The position numbers and the translations under genes are program-made. Below the pieces are notes generated by a model that was not told the DNA's origin, ran no database searches, and saw nothing but the letters and a program-made list of their open reading frames with translations. 64,000 bases of DNA from Streptomyces sp. TRM70350 (GTDB lineage: Bacteria > Actinomycetota > Actinomycetes > Streptomycetales > Streptomycetaceae), in the NCBI RefSeq assembly GCF_019219825.1, contig NZ_JAHUXH010000013.1, positions 140,196-204,195 of the forward strand, read 5' to 3'. Below, one piece after another: positions 44,599-53,706 of the stretch. Within the stretch, counting starts at the first letter, position 1. The number at the start of each line of letters is the position of its first letter.

Positions 44599-44898
44599 AT
44601 GAGCCGTAACAACGACGGGCTTTCCGTCTCTTATGACGCGCTGGACTTCGCCGCCACCAACATCGGCAACGAGGCGAAGCTGCTGGAGCAGGACCTTCAG
44701 GAGCTCCGGAAGATGGTCGAGAGCAGCCAGCAGTACTGGGCGGGCGTGTCCCAGGAGGAGTACCGCCAGAAGCTGGCCCGTTGGGACAGGGAAGCCAACG
44801 ACATCCACCAGGCCCTGATGGGCATCGGCCAGGTCGTCGGGCAGGCCGGTGGTACGTACATGGAAGGCGACAAGAGGGCCGCCAGCTACTTCATGTAG
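44599..44898 (+). CDS. esxA: WXG100 family ESX substrate, second of pair
   Basis: A 99-aa helical hairpin with W47-A-G49 (QQYWAGVSQEEY) and a C-terminal Y87-M-E-G-D91, which matches the YxxxD/E general export signal of type VII substrates. That signal is on the EsxB (CFP-10) partner in mycobacteria, so here this protein may be the one recognised by EccC although it is second in the operon. The symbol is assigned by gene order only. A strong terminator follows. Confidence 0.85.
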   Translation: MSRNNDGLSVSYDALDFAATNIGNEAKLLEQDLQELRKMVESSQQYWAGVSQEEYRQKLARWDREANDIHQALMGIGQVVGQAGGTYMEGDKRAASYFM

Positions 44899-44929
44899 GA
44901 CAGTCGGTTCTCAAAGCAGTTCAGCAGTC

Positions 44930-44962
44930 CAGGGTGGGCGCGCGCGGGAGACGCCCACCCTG
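44930..44962 (+). terminator. terminator after the WXG100 pair
   Basis: An 11-bp perfect stem, CAGGGTGGGCG (44930-44940) with CGCCCACCCTG (44952-44962), followed by a T-containing stretch (CTGTTGTG), 32 bp after the stop. Confidence 0.75.
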
Positions 44963-44984
44963 CTGTTGTGTGGGGCGTGGGAGT

Positions 44985-45240
44985 CGGCGACGAGGATCTG
45001 CCTGTCAGCGAACGGTGACGACCATCCGCGGCAGCAGCCTAGACGGCCGACCTCCCGGCCGATGACCTGCGGTTCCACGAACATCATGCCCAAAACGCCT
45101 GTGGGTGGTTCTCCCTCAACGGTCGTAAAGCCCAGGATGCGGCCGTCCCTGTCAGCCACCGAGGCTCGCCACGCCGACCTGATCAGCACATTTATCCACG
45201 GGGCGTGCACCGATTCCGCCGGGGCGGCTGGCCCCCGGCT
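44985..45240 (-). pseudogene. GNAT acetyltransferase fragment downstream of eccC
   Basis: On the minus strand, immediately past eccC, one frame reads WRASVADRDGRILGFTTVEG, then EPPTGVLGMMFVEPQVIGREVGR. This has the character of the GNAT beta4-alpha3 acetyl-CoA motif. The preceding N-terminus and the following C-terminus are not recognisable, and no start or SD is present. I read it as a gene remnant. Confidence 0.5.
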
Positions 45241-45308
45241 GGTGCATTGCGAACTCTCGCTCGTACTGTGTCGGCGATCCCGACACTCAGCCGACAGCGC
45301 GGGCGCCG

Positions 45309-48300
45309 TCACCGATGGGTGTCCGGCACCAACCCCACCTGAACCAACGGCTTCCCCCGCTTCCGCGACACGAAGACACCCCGCCCCGCGGGCATCGAAC
45401 GCGGTCGTACGCCGCCCAGCAGGTCCCCCTCGTTCGGGTCGCCGGCAAGGACCACGCCCTGGGCGCCGAGTTCCCTCATGCGCTGCATGAACGGCTCGTA
45501 GCCCGCGCGGCCCGCGCCCGCGGTGGAGCGGGCGATGATGAAGCGGACGCCGACGTCCCGGGCGAACGGGAGCAGTTCCGTGAGGCCGGACAACGGGTTG
45601 CCGCTGGACGTGGACACCAGGTCGTAGTCGTCGATGACGATGTACACCGTCGGGCCCTGCCACCAGCTGCGGTCGCGCAGCTGCTCGGGGGTGACGTCGG
45701 CGGTCGGCGTACGGCGCTGCATCAGGTTGGCCAGCGCGTCCATGTGGTGCTGCATCTGGTTGGACATGGGGATGTACTCCGCCAGATGCGAGTCCGGGGT
45801 CACGCCCAGCAGGGAGCGGCGGTTGTCGACCACGAAGAGCTTCGCCTCGTTGCCGTCGTACCGCTCGGTCAACCGCTGGATGAGCAGCTTCAGCAGGTTG
45901 GACTTGCCGGACTCGCTCTCACCGAAGACGAGGAAGAACGGGTCCTGCTCGAAGTCGACGAACACCGGCTCCAGGTTGTCCTCGTCGAGCGCGAAGGCGA
46001 TGCCCCGGTTGGGGAAGCGGTTCCCGGGCGGCAGCTGGTGGGCGGGGAACTCGCGCGGCAGCAGCCGCACTTCGGGGGCGCCGGGCTGCTGCCAGTGCCG
46101 GGAAACCTCCGCCGCCAGCGCCTGCGCCGCCTCGGCCAGCTCCGTGTCCGAGGACAGGCCGTCGATGCGTGGGACCGCCGCCATGAAGTGCTGCTTCTGC
46201 GGAGTCTGGCCCCGGCCCGGGACACCGGTCGGCACGTTGGCCGCGACCTTGCGGTCGAACTCGGAGTCCATGGTGTCGCCGAGCCGCAGCTCCAGGCGGT
46301 TCATCAGGTGGTCCTTGAGGTTGGAGCGGACCTCCATGGAGCGCGACGCGGTGAGGATCAGGTGCATGCCGTAGCCGAGGCCGCGCGCGGCGATGTCCAG
46401 GACGGCGGGCTCCAGTCCGTCGTAGTCGGAGCGGAAGTTGCCCCAGCCGTCGATGACCAGGAAGACGTCGCCCCACGGCTGGTCGGTCGTCGAGATGTCG
46501 CCGCGGGCGCGTCGGGCGCGGAACTCGGCGATGGAGGAGATACCGGCGGCACGGATGTACTCCTCGCGGCGGGTCATGATGCCGTACACCTCGGCGACCG
46601 TACGCCGGACCTTCTCCGGGTCGAGCCGCGAGGCGATGCCGCCCACGTGCGGCAGGCCCGCCACGGACGCCAGACCGCCACCACCGAAGTCGAGCCCGTA
46701 GAACTGCACTTCGTGCGGGGTGTGGGTGAGCGCGAAGGAGGTGATGATCGAGCGCAACAGGGTCGACTTGCCGGACTGCGGGCCGCCCAGGATCTGCATA
46801 TGGCCGGCCGCGCCGCCGAAGTCGGTCCACAGCGGGTCGCGGCGCTGCTCGTACGGCTTGTCGACGATGCCGACGGGGACGACGAGCCGACCCGCGCCCT
46901 CGTAGCCGGGCTGGGTGAGTCCTCGGCCCGGCACGGCGGCCAGGCCGGGCAGCAGGAAGTCCAGCGACGGCGGGCTGTCCAGCGGCGGCAGCCACACCTG
47001 GTGGGCCGCCGGGCCCTGCGCCTCCAGCCGCCGCACGATGACGTCCAGCACGGTGTCGGCGAGCGCGTCGTCGGTCTGGTCCGGCTCGTCCTCCTGCCGC
47101 TGCTGGGGCAGCACCGCCACGTACTGGACGGGCACCCGCGACGCCGTGAACAGCACGGGCCTGCGGTCCACCGGGAGCGGGCCGCCGTACGACGCGGCCT
47201 GCTGGGCGCTGGAGCGGTACACCCCGGAGACGTACGCGGCTTTGAAGCGGACCATCTCGTCCGTGCCGAACTTCAGGAAGCCGGAACCGGGCACGTTCGG
47301 CAGCTCGTAGGCGTCCGGCACGCCGAGCGCGGCGCGCGACTCGGCCGCCGAGAACGTGCGCAGACCGATCCGGTACGACAGGTACGTCTCCAGACCGCGC
47401 AGACGGCCCTCCTCCAGGCGCTGCGAGGCCAGCAGCAGATGCACACCGAGTGACCGGCCGATGCGGCCGATCTGCACGAACATCTCGATGAAGTCCGGCT
47501 TCGCGGTGAGCAGTTCGCTGAACTCGTCGATGACGAGGACCAGTGAGGGGATCGGCTGGAGCGCGGCACCGGCCGCGCGGGCCTTCTCGTATGCGTGGAT
47601 GTTGGCGTAGTTCCCCGCGTCCCGCAGCATCTCCTGACGGCGGTTCAGCTCTCCCCGGATCGAGTCGCCCATGCGGTCGACGAGGGTCAGGTCGTCGGCA
47701 AGGTTGGTGATGACCGCGGCCACATGCGGCAGTTGAGCCATGCCCGCGAAGGTCGCACCGCCCTTGAAGTCGGCGAGGACGAAGTTCAGCGTCTCGGAGG
47801 AGTGGGTGACCGCCAGGCCGAGGACCAGGGTGCGCAGCAGCTCCGACTTGCCGGAACCGGTCGCGCCGACGCACAGACCGTGCGGCCCCATGCCCTCCTG
47901 CGCGGCCTCCTTGAGGTCGAGCATCACCGGCCGGCCGTCCTCACCGACGCCGATCGGCACGCGCAGCCGCTCGGACTGCGAGCGCGGCCGCCAGGTGCGC
48001 CGCGGGTCGACGGTCGCCGCGTCGCCGAGGTTGAGCAGATCCGTGAACTCCAGGTTGGCGAGCAGCGGTTCGTCGTCGTCCCCGCCCGAGGCCATCCGCA
48101 GCGGCGCCAGCTGCCGGGCCAGCGCCTCCGCCGCCTCGTACGACAGGACGTCGGGCGTGCCCTCGTAGACCAAGCCGTGCGCCGACTCCAGGCGCAGCTC
48201 GCGCGGGTGTACGACGATGGAGAGGTCACCGCGTCCGGTGGTGAGTTCGCCCGGCACCACCTCCAGGACCGTCACGCCCTGCAGCCCCTCCGGGCTGGCG

Positions 48301-49286
48301 AGCAGTGAGGTGGGCGGCAGGGAGACACCGTCGAGGACGACCACCAGGTGCGGCTGCTCGGGCACCGGCGGCGCGCTCGGGTGGAAGCGCGGGCGGCCCT
48401 GGAGCCGGGCGGCCAGCAGGTCCTCCAGCTCGACCGGGTTGGTGGTGATCAGGCGCAGGCTGCCCGCGCCGTCCGCCTCGCCCTTGGCCTGCACGTGCGG
48501 CAGCCACTTGGCCCACTCCCACTCGGGCGCGGACTCCCGGCCGGTGGCGACGGCGATGACGAGGTCCTCGGGGGAGTGCAGTGAGGCAAGGGCGGCGGTC
48601 ACCGCGCGCGCGGCGCCGCGCACGGTGACCGGCTCACCGCTGATCGACACGTGGTAGAAGGCCCGCAGCGAGACCGCCATCGGCAGGTCCTCAAGGGTGC
48701 TGTGCGTGGCCACGAAACGCTCCATGGCGCCCGCCGTCAGCGGCTCCAACTGGTCCACCGGCGCGGTCTGCGGCGGGACCAGGGGAGTGGCCAGGGCCTG
48801 CGGGCCGAGACCGACGCGCACTTGCCCGAAGTCCTCGTCGCCGGCCCGGCGCTCCCACACGCGGCTGCCCTCGGCGACCAGCGCCCACAGTTGCTCCGGC
48901 GAAGGGTGCAGGTAGTACTGGGCGTCCCGCTGCGCCTTGGCGGTTTTCTGCGTCTCCCGCCGGGTCTGCGACAGATACCGCAGGTAGTCGCGGCGGATGT
49001 CGGCGATCTGCCCCTGGCTGCCTCGCCGGTAGCGAATCAGCATCGCGACGCCCATGGCGATGGTGGAGGCCACCATCACCATGCCCATGATCTTCATGAA
49101 GGGCTGAGCCTGGGGGTTGAAGAAGAACACCACGGACCCGCCCATGCCGAGCATGGGCAGGAGCTGCATCAGGGCGCCTTCCTGCTGCCCGCGCGGCAGC
49201 TCCGGCGGAGGCTGCAGCACGACCTCGTTCGTGGGCACTTCCCGCGGCAGTGCCCTCGGTGGGCGCTTGACGACGATGTGGCTCAC
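45309..49286 (-). CDS. eccC: type VII secretion ATPase EccC (EccCa-EccCb fused)
   Basis: A 1325-aa motor and substrate receptor of the ESX translocon. Two TM helices lie near residues 40-85, followed by three FtsK/SpoIIIE-type ATPase domains with P-loops GATGSGKSE (about 474), GGPQSGKST (about 833) and GESESGKSN (about 1121). Only domain 1 has a full Walker B with Glu (VLVIDEFSELL); domain 2 reads LVIDGWGN and domain 3 IVIDDYD. This agrees with known EccC proteins, where domain 1 is the catalytic one. The single polypeptide is the usual Streptomyces form, whereas mycobacterial ESX-1 splits it. Divergent from eccD. Confidence 0.95.
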   Translation of the reverse strand: MSHIVVKRPPRALPREVPTNEVVLQPPPELPRGQQEGALMQLLPMLGMGGSVVFFFNPQAQPFMKIMGMVMVASTIAMGVAMLIRYRRGSQGQIADIRRDYLRYLSQTRRETQKTAKAQRDAQYYLHPSPEQLWALVAEGSRVWERRAGDEDFGQVRVGLGPQALATPLVPPQTAPVDQLEPLTAGAMERFVATHSTLEDLPMAVSLRAFYHVSISGEPVTVRGAARAVTAALASLHSPEDLVIAVATGRESAPEWEWAKWLPHVQAKGEADGAGSLRLITTNPVELEDLLAARLQGRPRFHPSAPPVPEQPHLVVVLDGVSLPPTSLLASPEGLQGVTVLEVVPGELTTGRGDLSIVVHPRELRLESAHGLVYEGTPDVLSYEAAEALARQLAPLRMASGGDDDEPLLANLEFTDLLNLGDAATVDPRRTWRPRSQSERLRVPIGVGEDGRPVMLDLKEAAQEGMGPHGLCVGATGSGKSELLRTLVLGLAVTHSSETLNFVLADFKGGATFAGMAQLPHVAAVITNLADDLTLVDRMGDSIRGELNRRQEMLRDAGNYANIHAYEKARAAGAALQPIPSLVLVIDEFSELLTAKPDFIEMFVQIGRIGRSLGVHLLLASQRLEEGRLRGLETYLSYRIGLRTFSAAESRAALGVPDAYELPNVPGSGFLKFGTDEMVRFKAAYVSGVYRSSAQQAASYGGPLPVDRRPVLFTASRVPVQYVAVLPQQRQEDEPDQTDDALADTVLDVIVRRLEAQGPAAHQVWLPPLDSPPSLDFLLPGLAAVPGRGLTQPGYEGAGRLVVPVGIVDKPYEQRRDPLWTDFGGAAGHMQILGGPQSGKSTLLRSIITSFALTHTPHEVQFYGLDFGGGGLASVAGLPHVGGIASRLDPEKVRRTVAEVYGIMTRREEYIRAAGISSIAEFRARRARGDISTTDQPWGDVFLVIDGWGNFRSDYDGLEPAVLDIAARGLGYGMHLILTASRSMEVRSNLKDHLMNRLELRLGDTMDSEFDRKVAANVPTGVPGRGQTPQKQHFMAAVPRIDGLSSDTELAEAAQALAAEVSRHWQQPGAPEVRLLPREFPAHQLPPGNRFPNRGIAFALDEDNLEPVFVDFEQDPFFLVFGESESGKSNLLKLLIQRLTERYDGNEAKLFVVDNRRSLLGVTPDSHLAEYIPMSNQMQHHMDALANLMQRRTPTADVTPEQLRDRSWWQGPTVYIVIDDYDLVSTSSGNPLSGLTELLPFARDVGVRFIIARSTAGAGRAGYEPFMQRMRELGAQGVVLAGDPNEGDLLGGVRPRSMPAGRGVFVSRKRGKPLVQVGLVPDTHR

Positions 49287-49610
49287 TTGGCACCAATTCC
49301 CTTACCGGAGCGACCGTTCCGTCCGCCGCCCCGTGTCCGGCGAACGTCGATCGCGAAGCGCGATCCTACTGAGAACCACTGACAACGGTGGGCGGTAGGG
49401 TGCCCGTGAGACGTGTGAGCAGTTGCGAATCGGGCCCCAGAAAACCAGACAATCCGCACTGTTCGTTGTGAGTGCTCCCCGCCTGCACCCGGGCAACGCG
49501 GCGCATGCGGCCGACGGCGCGGGCGGCAAGGCGCAACCTACACAGGATCGTTACAGGCGATCGCGCGCCCGACGCCGCGACCGCCGTACACCGACGAGGG
49601 GGAACAGCAG
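49287..49610. other. divergent promoter region eccC/eccD
   Basis: 324 bp with no gene. A TAGGGT hexamer near 49396 could be a -10 element for eccD, without a clear -35. CGAGGGGGAACAGCAG directly before the eccD GTG provides a weak SD. No hairpin terminators were seen, as expected for a divergent region. Confidence 0.45.
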
Positions 49611-51125
49611 GTGAGCATGACGGCCTCCGCGCCGACCGGCGCGACCGGCGGAGCGGGCACCGGAGCTCCTTCCGGGGCGGGCACCGGGTTCGGGTTCTGC
49701 CGTGTCACCATCGTGGCGCCCGACAGCCGCATCGACGTGGCGCTGCCCGACGATGTGTCAGTCGCCGACCTCTACCCGGAGATCCTGCGGCTCTCCCGGC
49801 AAAGCCCCGCCGAGGGCGCCCCGGTCGGCTACCACCTCGTACGCAGGGACGGCACCGTCCTCGACGGATCCCGTTCCTTCACCGCCCAGCGCATCCTGGA
49901 CGGCGAGCTGCTGACGCTGCGTCCGTTCGCCGAGTCGCTGCCGCCCGCGGTCCACGACGACGTCTCCGAGGCGATCGCCTCCGCCGTCACCCAGGACCGC
50001 ACCCTGTGGAACGGCACCCTCACCCGCGCCGCCGGCCTGATCGCCGGCGGGATCCTGCCCGCACTGCTCGCGTTCGTGGTCTGGAACTCACAGATCCGCC
50101 ACGACATGCACAGCCTTCAGGGCATCCTCGCCGCCGTCACCGGTGTCCTCCTGGTCGCCGTCGCGTGCGTCCGCGCTCGGGTCTACGACGACCGCGGCTC
50201 GGCCGTCGCCCTCGGCCTGGGGGCCCTGCCGAACATCGCCGTGGCCGGGTCCGGACTGCTCCCGCTGTCGGAGGGGCAGGGCGTCGGACGGCTGCAGTTC
50301 CTGCTCGCGTGCGCGGCGGTCCTCGTCGCCTCCGTGGTGCTCACGCTGGTGTCGCCCAGCGGGGACGGCCCTTTCGTGGCGTTCGTTTTCGCCTCCACGA
50401 TCGGGCTGCTGACCACCTTCATCGCGATGCTCACGCATCTGAAGCCCATCGAGACGGCCGCCGTCTGTGCCCCGCTCGCGGTCTGCGCCCTCGCCTTCCT
50501 GCCCGGCCTGTCCATGCGGTTCGCACGGCTGCCCATCGGCTTCGAACCGCCCAACCCCGGTCGCGGCTACACCACCGAGGAACCCGCCGCCCAGCAGGAG
50601 CCCGTCGACACCCGGCGCATCACCGCCCAGGTCCGCCGCGGCCACGAACTCCTCGTCGGCCTCGTCGGCGGCTGCGCGCTCGTCACAGTCGGCGCGTCGA
50701 TCGTCCTCAGCTTCTCCAGCAACGTCTGGGCGCAGTTCCTCGCCCTCGCCACGGGCATCGCCATGCTGATGCGCGCCCACCTGTTCCGCTACACCGCGCA
50801 GGTCGGCGCCACGCTCTCCGCCGGGCTCGCCGCCCTAGTCTTCCTCGGCCTCGGGCTCGCCCTGAACCCGCCCACGGAGTTGCTGCGCGACGCCCTCCAG
50901 GGCGACACCACCGGCCTCGACATCCGCAGCGTCTGGCTCGCGGCGGCGATCGCCGGAGCCACCGCCCTCGTCACCGCGATCGGCCTGATCACTCCGCGGC
51001 GCGGCGTCAGCCCCTTCTGGGGACGCTTCATGGAGATCGCCGAGAGCTTCGTCCTGCTGACCCTGGTGCCGTTGGCTCTCGCCGTCTTCGACGTGTACGC
51101 GGCCGCCCGCGCGATGGCGAGCTGA
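49611..51125 (+). CDS. eccD: type VII secretion integral membrane protein EccD
   Basis: A 504-aa polytopic membrane protein that forms the main membrane vestibule of ESX. A Gly/Ala/Thr-rich tail (1-28) is followed by the ubiquitin-like YukD domain (about 29-105, with GFCRVTIVAPDSRIDVALPD). About eleven TM helices then run from residue 140 to the end. GTG at 49611 is used; an ATG two codons later is also possible. The remains of a beta-propeller gene follow 58 bp downstream. Confidence 0.92.
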   Translation: MSMTASAPTGATGGAGTGAPSGAGTGFGFCRVTIVAPDSRIDVALPDDVSVADLYPEILRLSRQSPAEGAPVGYHLVRRDGTVLDGSRSFTAQRILDGELLTLRPFAESLPPAVHDDVSEAIASAVTQDRTLWNGTLTRAAGLIAGGILPALLAFVVWNSQIRHDMHSLQGILAAVTGVLLVAVACVRARVYDDRGSAVALGLGALPNIAVAGSGLLPLSEGQGVGRLQFLLACAAVLVASVVLTLVSPSGDGPFVAFVFASTIGLLTTFIAMLTHLKPIETAAVCAPLAVCALAFLPGLSMRFARLPIGFEPPNPGRGYTTEEPAAQQEPVDTRRITAQVRRGHELLVGLVGGCALVTVGASIVLSFSSNVWAQFLALATGIAMLMRAHLFRYTAQVGATLSAGLAALVFLGLGLALNPPTELLRDALQGDTTGLDIRSVWLAAAIAGATALVTAIGLITPRRGVSPFWGRFMEIAESFVLLTLVPLALAVFDVYAAARAMAS

Positions 51126-51183
51126 ACGCCGCGCGGCAGGCAGGCGACGAGCTGACCGCACGGCACGGAATGGAATTCGGAGG

Positions 51184-52644
51184 GTGAGCTTCGGCCCACC
51201 GCCTTCGATATACAGCGGCCGCATCAGCATCTTGCGGCGGCGCTTGAGGGCCAAGACGCTGGCCAACGCGGGACAGAGCCGCATCGACGTCCGCGAGACC
51301 GTCGAGAAGCGGCCTGCGAGCACCGTTGGGAAGATGGCGTTCCGTCGAGCACCGTTGGGAAGATGGCATTCTGTTTCTCCGTGGTCGACATGAGCACGGG
51401 CGAGCGGTACGAGATGCCGGGCATGTGGGCCACGGACAAGATCCTCGCCAAGGGCATCAACAGGACCCTCGTCGGCCTGGCCATCGGCACCGACGCCAAA
51501 CCCGGCGACGAGAAGTGGAAGCTCCCCCTCGACGGCCCCATCTGCGGCTACCCCCGCCATGTCACCGGGGAGAACCGTACGGCCGTCCTGTACCGCGCGA
51601 ACGACAGCGAGGAGGAGAGGCCCTACTGCGACCGTGTCGCCTTCTTCGACCTCGACGACGGCCGCAAGATCTGGTCCCACGACTTCCCCGCCTCCGCGAC
51701 CGGCACCCGTCCCGGTGCCCCTCGAACGGTGCCGTCCAGGACACCCCCGGCGTGACCCTGGTCCACGAACACGGTCGCCGTCACCTGGGGCGGCGGCACC
51801 ATTGCGTACGGCATGGATCGCGGCGAGATCCGCTGGAGCACGAAGGCCACCGGCGCCTGCCAGGACGCCGGCGCCGCCGGCGGAGGCGCGCTACCCGTGC
51901 GCGAGGAGTGCTGGAGCAACGACAAGAGCCTGCCCGTCGCCTCCTGGGAAGCCATCGCGTTCAAGGTACGCAGGGTCGATCCGGCCACGGGCCGCACGCT
52001 GTGGTCGTACTCGGCCGCAAAGGGCGTCCGCGGCGTCAGCGTCCCCTCCTCGGATCCGGTTGTCCTCGCCGTCTCCGCGGGCGACACCGGCATCACCGAA
52101 CTGCGCCCCCTCGACGACGACGGCAAGAACCGCGCCACGATCCGCCTCCAGCCGGCACCTACGTGGGGGAGTGCTCGTACGGGGACCATCTCGTCATCGA
52201 CTACTGCCCGACGGTCGCCGTCGGCGGCGACCAGGTCTTCCTCCGCAGCGAGGACGACATCGGGGTGCACACCTCCAACTGGGTCATCGGCTTCGACCTG
52301 GCGACCGGGAACACCACGACGAAGTTCGACTCCGGTCCCAACGCCCTGCTGATCCCGGTGCGGACGAGCGGCGACAAGCTCCTCGCCTGCGCGAGAGCCA
52401 GGACAACATCACGCCCACCGCGCTCGTCAGCCCCGCCCGGAGACGGGCAAGGAGACGCCGTTCTTCTACTTCGACCTGCCGCCCGAGGCCGAGACTTTCA
52501 CCCTGATCGACTTCAGCGACGTCCTCGTCCAGGACGGCTGCCTCTTCTTCGGCGCCGAGTCGGCCACCGGCCCCGGGCCCGACCAGCCGAAGTGGGTCTA
52601 CCTGGTGCTCGGCATCGAGTCCAACGCGCGGAAGACTCCGTGAC
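51184..52644 (+). pseudogene. broken PQQ-like beta-propeller membrane protein of the ESX locus
   Basis: A GTG with GGAGG begins MSFGPPPSIYS. Propeller-like coding sense then continues in changing frames: VVDMSTGERYEMPGMWATDK through WSHDFPASATGTRPG (51381-51720); VAVTWGGGTIAYGMDRGEIR through GITELRPLDDDGKNRATIRL (51776-52150); YVGECSYGDHLVIDYCPTVA through PNALLIPVRTSGDKLLA (52155-52390); and TGKETPFFYFDLPPEAETF to WVYLVLGIESNARKTP and the stop at 52644. At least four frameshifts are needed. A 29-bp tandem duplication near the start causes one of them. Homologues, as I know them, sit beside eccD in other Streptomyces. Confidence 0.75.
51318..51375 (+). repeat. 29-bp tandem duplication inside the propeller pseudogene
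   Basis: Two directly adjacent 29-bp units (51318-51346 and 51347-51375), both beginning GAGCACCGTTGGGAAGATGG, differ at three positions. The unit is not a multiple of three, so the duplication shifts the frame. Confidence 0.85.
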
Positions 52645-52688
52645 CACTGCCCGGCGGCGGCCGACACGGCATCGGCCGCCGCACCGGA

Positions 52689-52985
52689 CTACTGCTCCGC
52701 GAGCCCGCCGTTCTGCGGCGTCGGCTCCAGATCGAACTCCCCGTCCCGAGCCCCCAGCACAAACGCCCGCCACTCCGCCTCCGTGTACCGCAGCACGGTG
52801 TCGGGGTCGAGGGACGACCGCATGGCCACGGCGCCGCCGGGCAGGTAGGCGATCTCGACCCGCTCCTCGTGCTCCTCGGTTCCCGGCGCGCAGTGCCACT
52901 CGACCCCCGAGATGTCGAGCGCGTACAGCTCGTCCCGCTCCCGCTCCTTGCGTGCTTTGAGTTCCTGGTCCTCGGCATCGGCCAT
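52689..52985 (-). CDS. DUF397 domain protein
   Basis: A 98-aa protein whose C-terminal half is the DUF397 signature (VEIAYLPGGAVAMRSS, YTEAEWRAFVLGARDGEFD). The N-terminus is strongly charged (MADAEDQELKARKERERDEL). DUF397 proteins usually pair with XRE-type regulators, a system known from bldB/whiJ-like loci in Streptomyces; no such regulator gene is next to this one. It is probably a stand-alone member acting in trans. Confidence 0.85.
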   Translation of the reverse strand: MADAEDQELKARKERERDELYALDISGVEWHCAPGTEEHEERVEIAYLPGGAVAMRSSLDPDTVLRYTEAEWRAFVLGARDGEFDLEPTPQNGGLAEQ

Positions 52986-53371
52986 TACGGCTCCGGTCCT
53001 TCCATCGATACGACGAGCTGTGCCGCTACCCTACTTGCCGACGTTCCCCCAGGTCAGAGGTTTGCCAGAGTCGCACTCACGTACACCCGGCCGGTATTGC
53101 GGGCCAGAACGGGGCAGAAAGGTTCCCTTCCAGCGCGTTTTGCCGCAAGGGCTCGGCCGCGTACCCGGAGCCCCGGCCGGGGGACACCGGCCCGCGGACG
53201 AGGGCACCCAGCCGCCCTGGTACCCTCAGTGACGGCCGTATGTGTACGCACCCCCGGAGCCCCGCTCTGGAGGCCGCGCCCAGCGGATCCCCGCCTTCCG
53301 AGTCATGGAAGATCCCCCGAGAAGAAGACCGGGGGCACTCGGTGGCCACTCACAGACTATGAGGAGTACGC
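52986..53371 (+). promoter_or_regulatory. rpsO promoter/leader region
   Basis: A 386-bp gene-free region. TACCCT near 53221 could be a -10 element. A hairpin, CCCCCG (53314-53319) with CGGGGG (53330-53335) and a purine-rich loop GAAGAAGA-type, lies about 26 bp upstream of the SD GAGGAG (53361-53366). Ribosomal protein S15 autoregulates through leader structures in several phyla; this hairpin is a candidate site, by inference. Confidence 0.4.
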
Positions 53372-53659
53372 GTGTCGCTCGACGCCGCTACGAAGAAGCA
53401 GATCATCTCCGAGTTCGGTACCAAGGAGGGTGACACCGGCTCCCCCGAGGTCCAGGTCGCTCTGCTGTCCCGTCGGATCTCCGACCTGACGGAGCACCTC
53501 AAGACCCACAAGCACGACCACCACTCCCGCCGTGGCCTGCTGATCCTGGTCGGTCAGCGCCGCCGGCTGCTGCAGTACCTCGCCAAGAAGGACATCCAGC
53601 GCTTCCGTACGCTGGTCGACCGCCTCGGCATCCGCCGTGGTGCGGCGGGCGCCAAGTAA
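53372..53659 (+). CDS. rpsO: 30S ribosomal protein S15
   Basis: A 95-aa primary 16S rRNA-binding protein of the small subunit platform. The family signature is complete: EGDTGSPEVQVALLSRRISD, HLKTHKHDHHSRRGLLILVG and RRRLLQYLAKKD. GTG start with GAGGAG 5 bp upstream. It precedes pnp, as in most bacteria, with a strong intergenic hairpin. Confidence 0.97.
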   Translation: MSLDAATKKQIISEFGTKEGDTGSPEVQVALLSRRISDLTEHLKTHKHDHHSRRGLLILVGQRRRLLQYLAKKDIQRFRTLVDRLGIRRGAAGAK

Positions 53660-53668
53660 GACGCCGCG

Positions 53669-53706
53669 AAGGGAGCGGTTCCCACTGCGAGGGGGCCGCT
53701 CCCTTT
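53669..53706 (+). terminator. rpsO-pnp intergenic terminator/processing hairpin
   Basis: AAGGGAGCGG (53669-53678) pairs with CCGCTCCCTT (53696-53705), with further pairing of TCCC and GGGG inside, followed by TTT. It lies 10 bp after the rpsO stop. In S. coelicolor the rpsO-pnp transcript is known to be processed by RNase III at intergenic hairpins; this is the likely counterpart. Confidence 0.75.

Noticed and set aside
44911..45663. 250-codon minus-strand frame as one intact gene
   Set aside because: Its first part is a shadow of the 3' end of eccC in another frame; only the last portion has GNAT-like character, so it is treated as a remnant.
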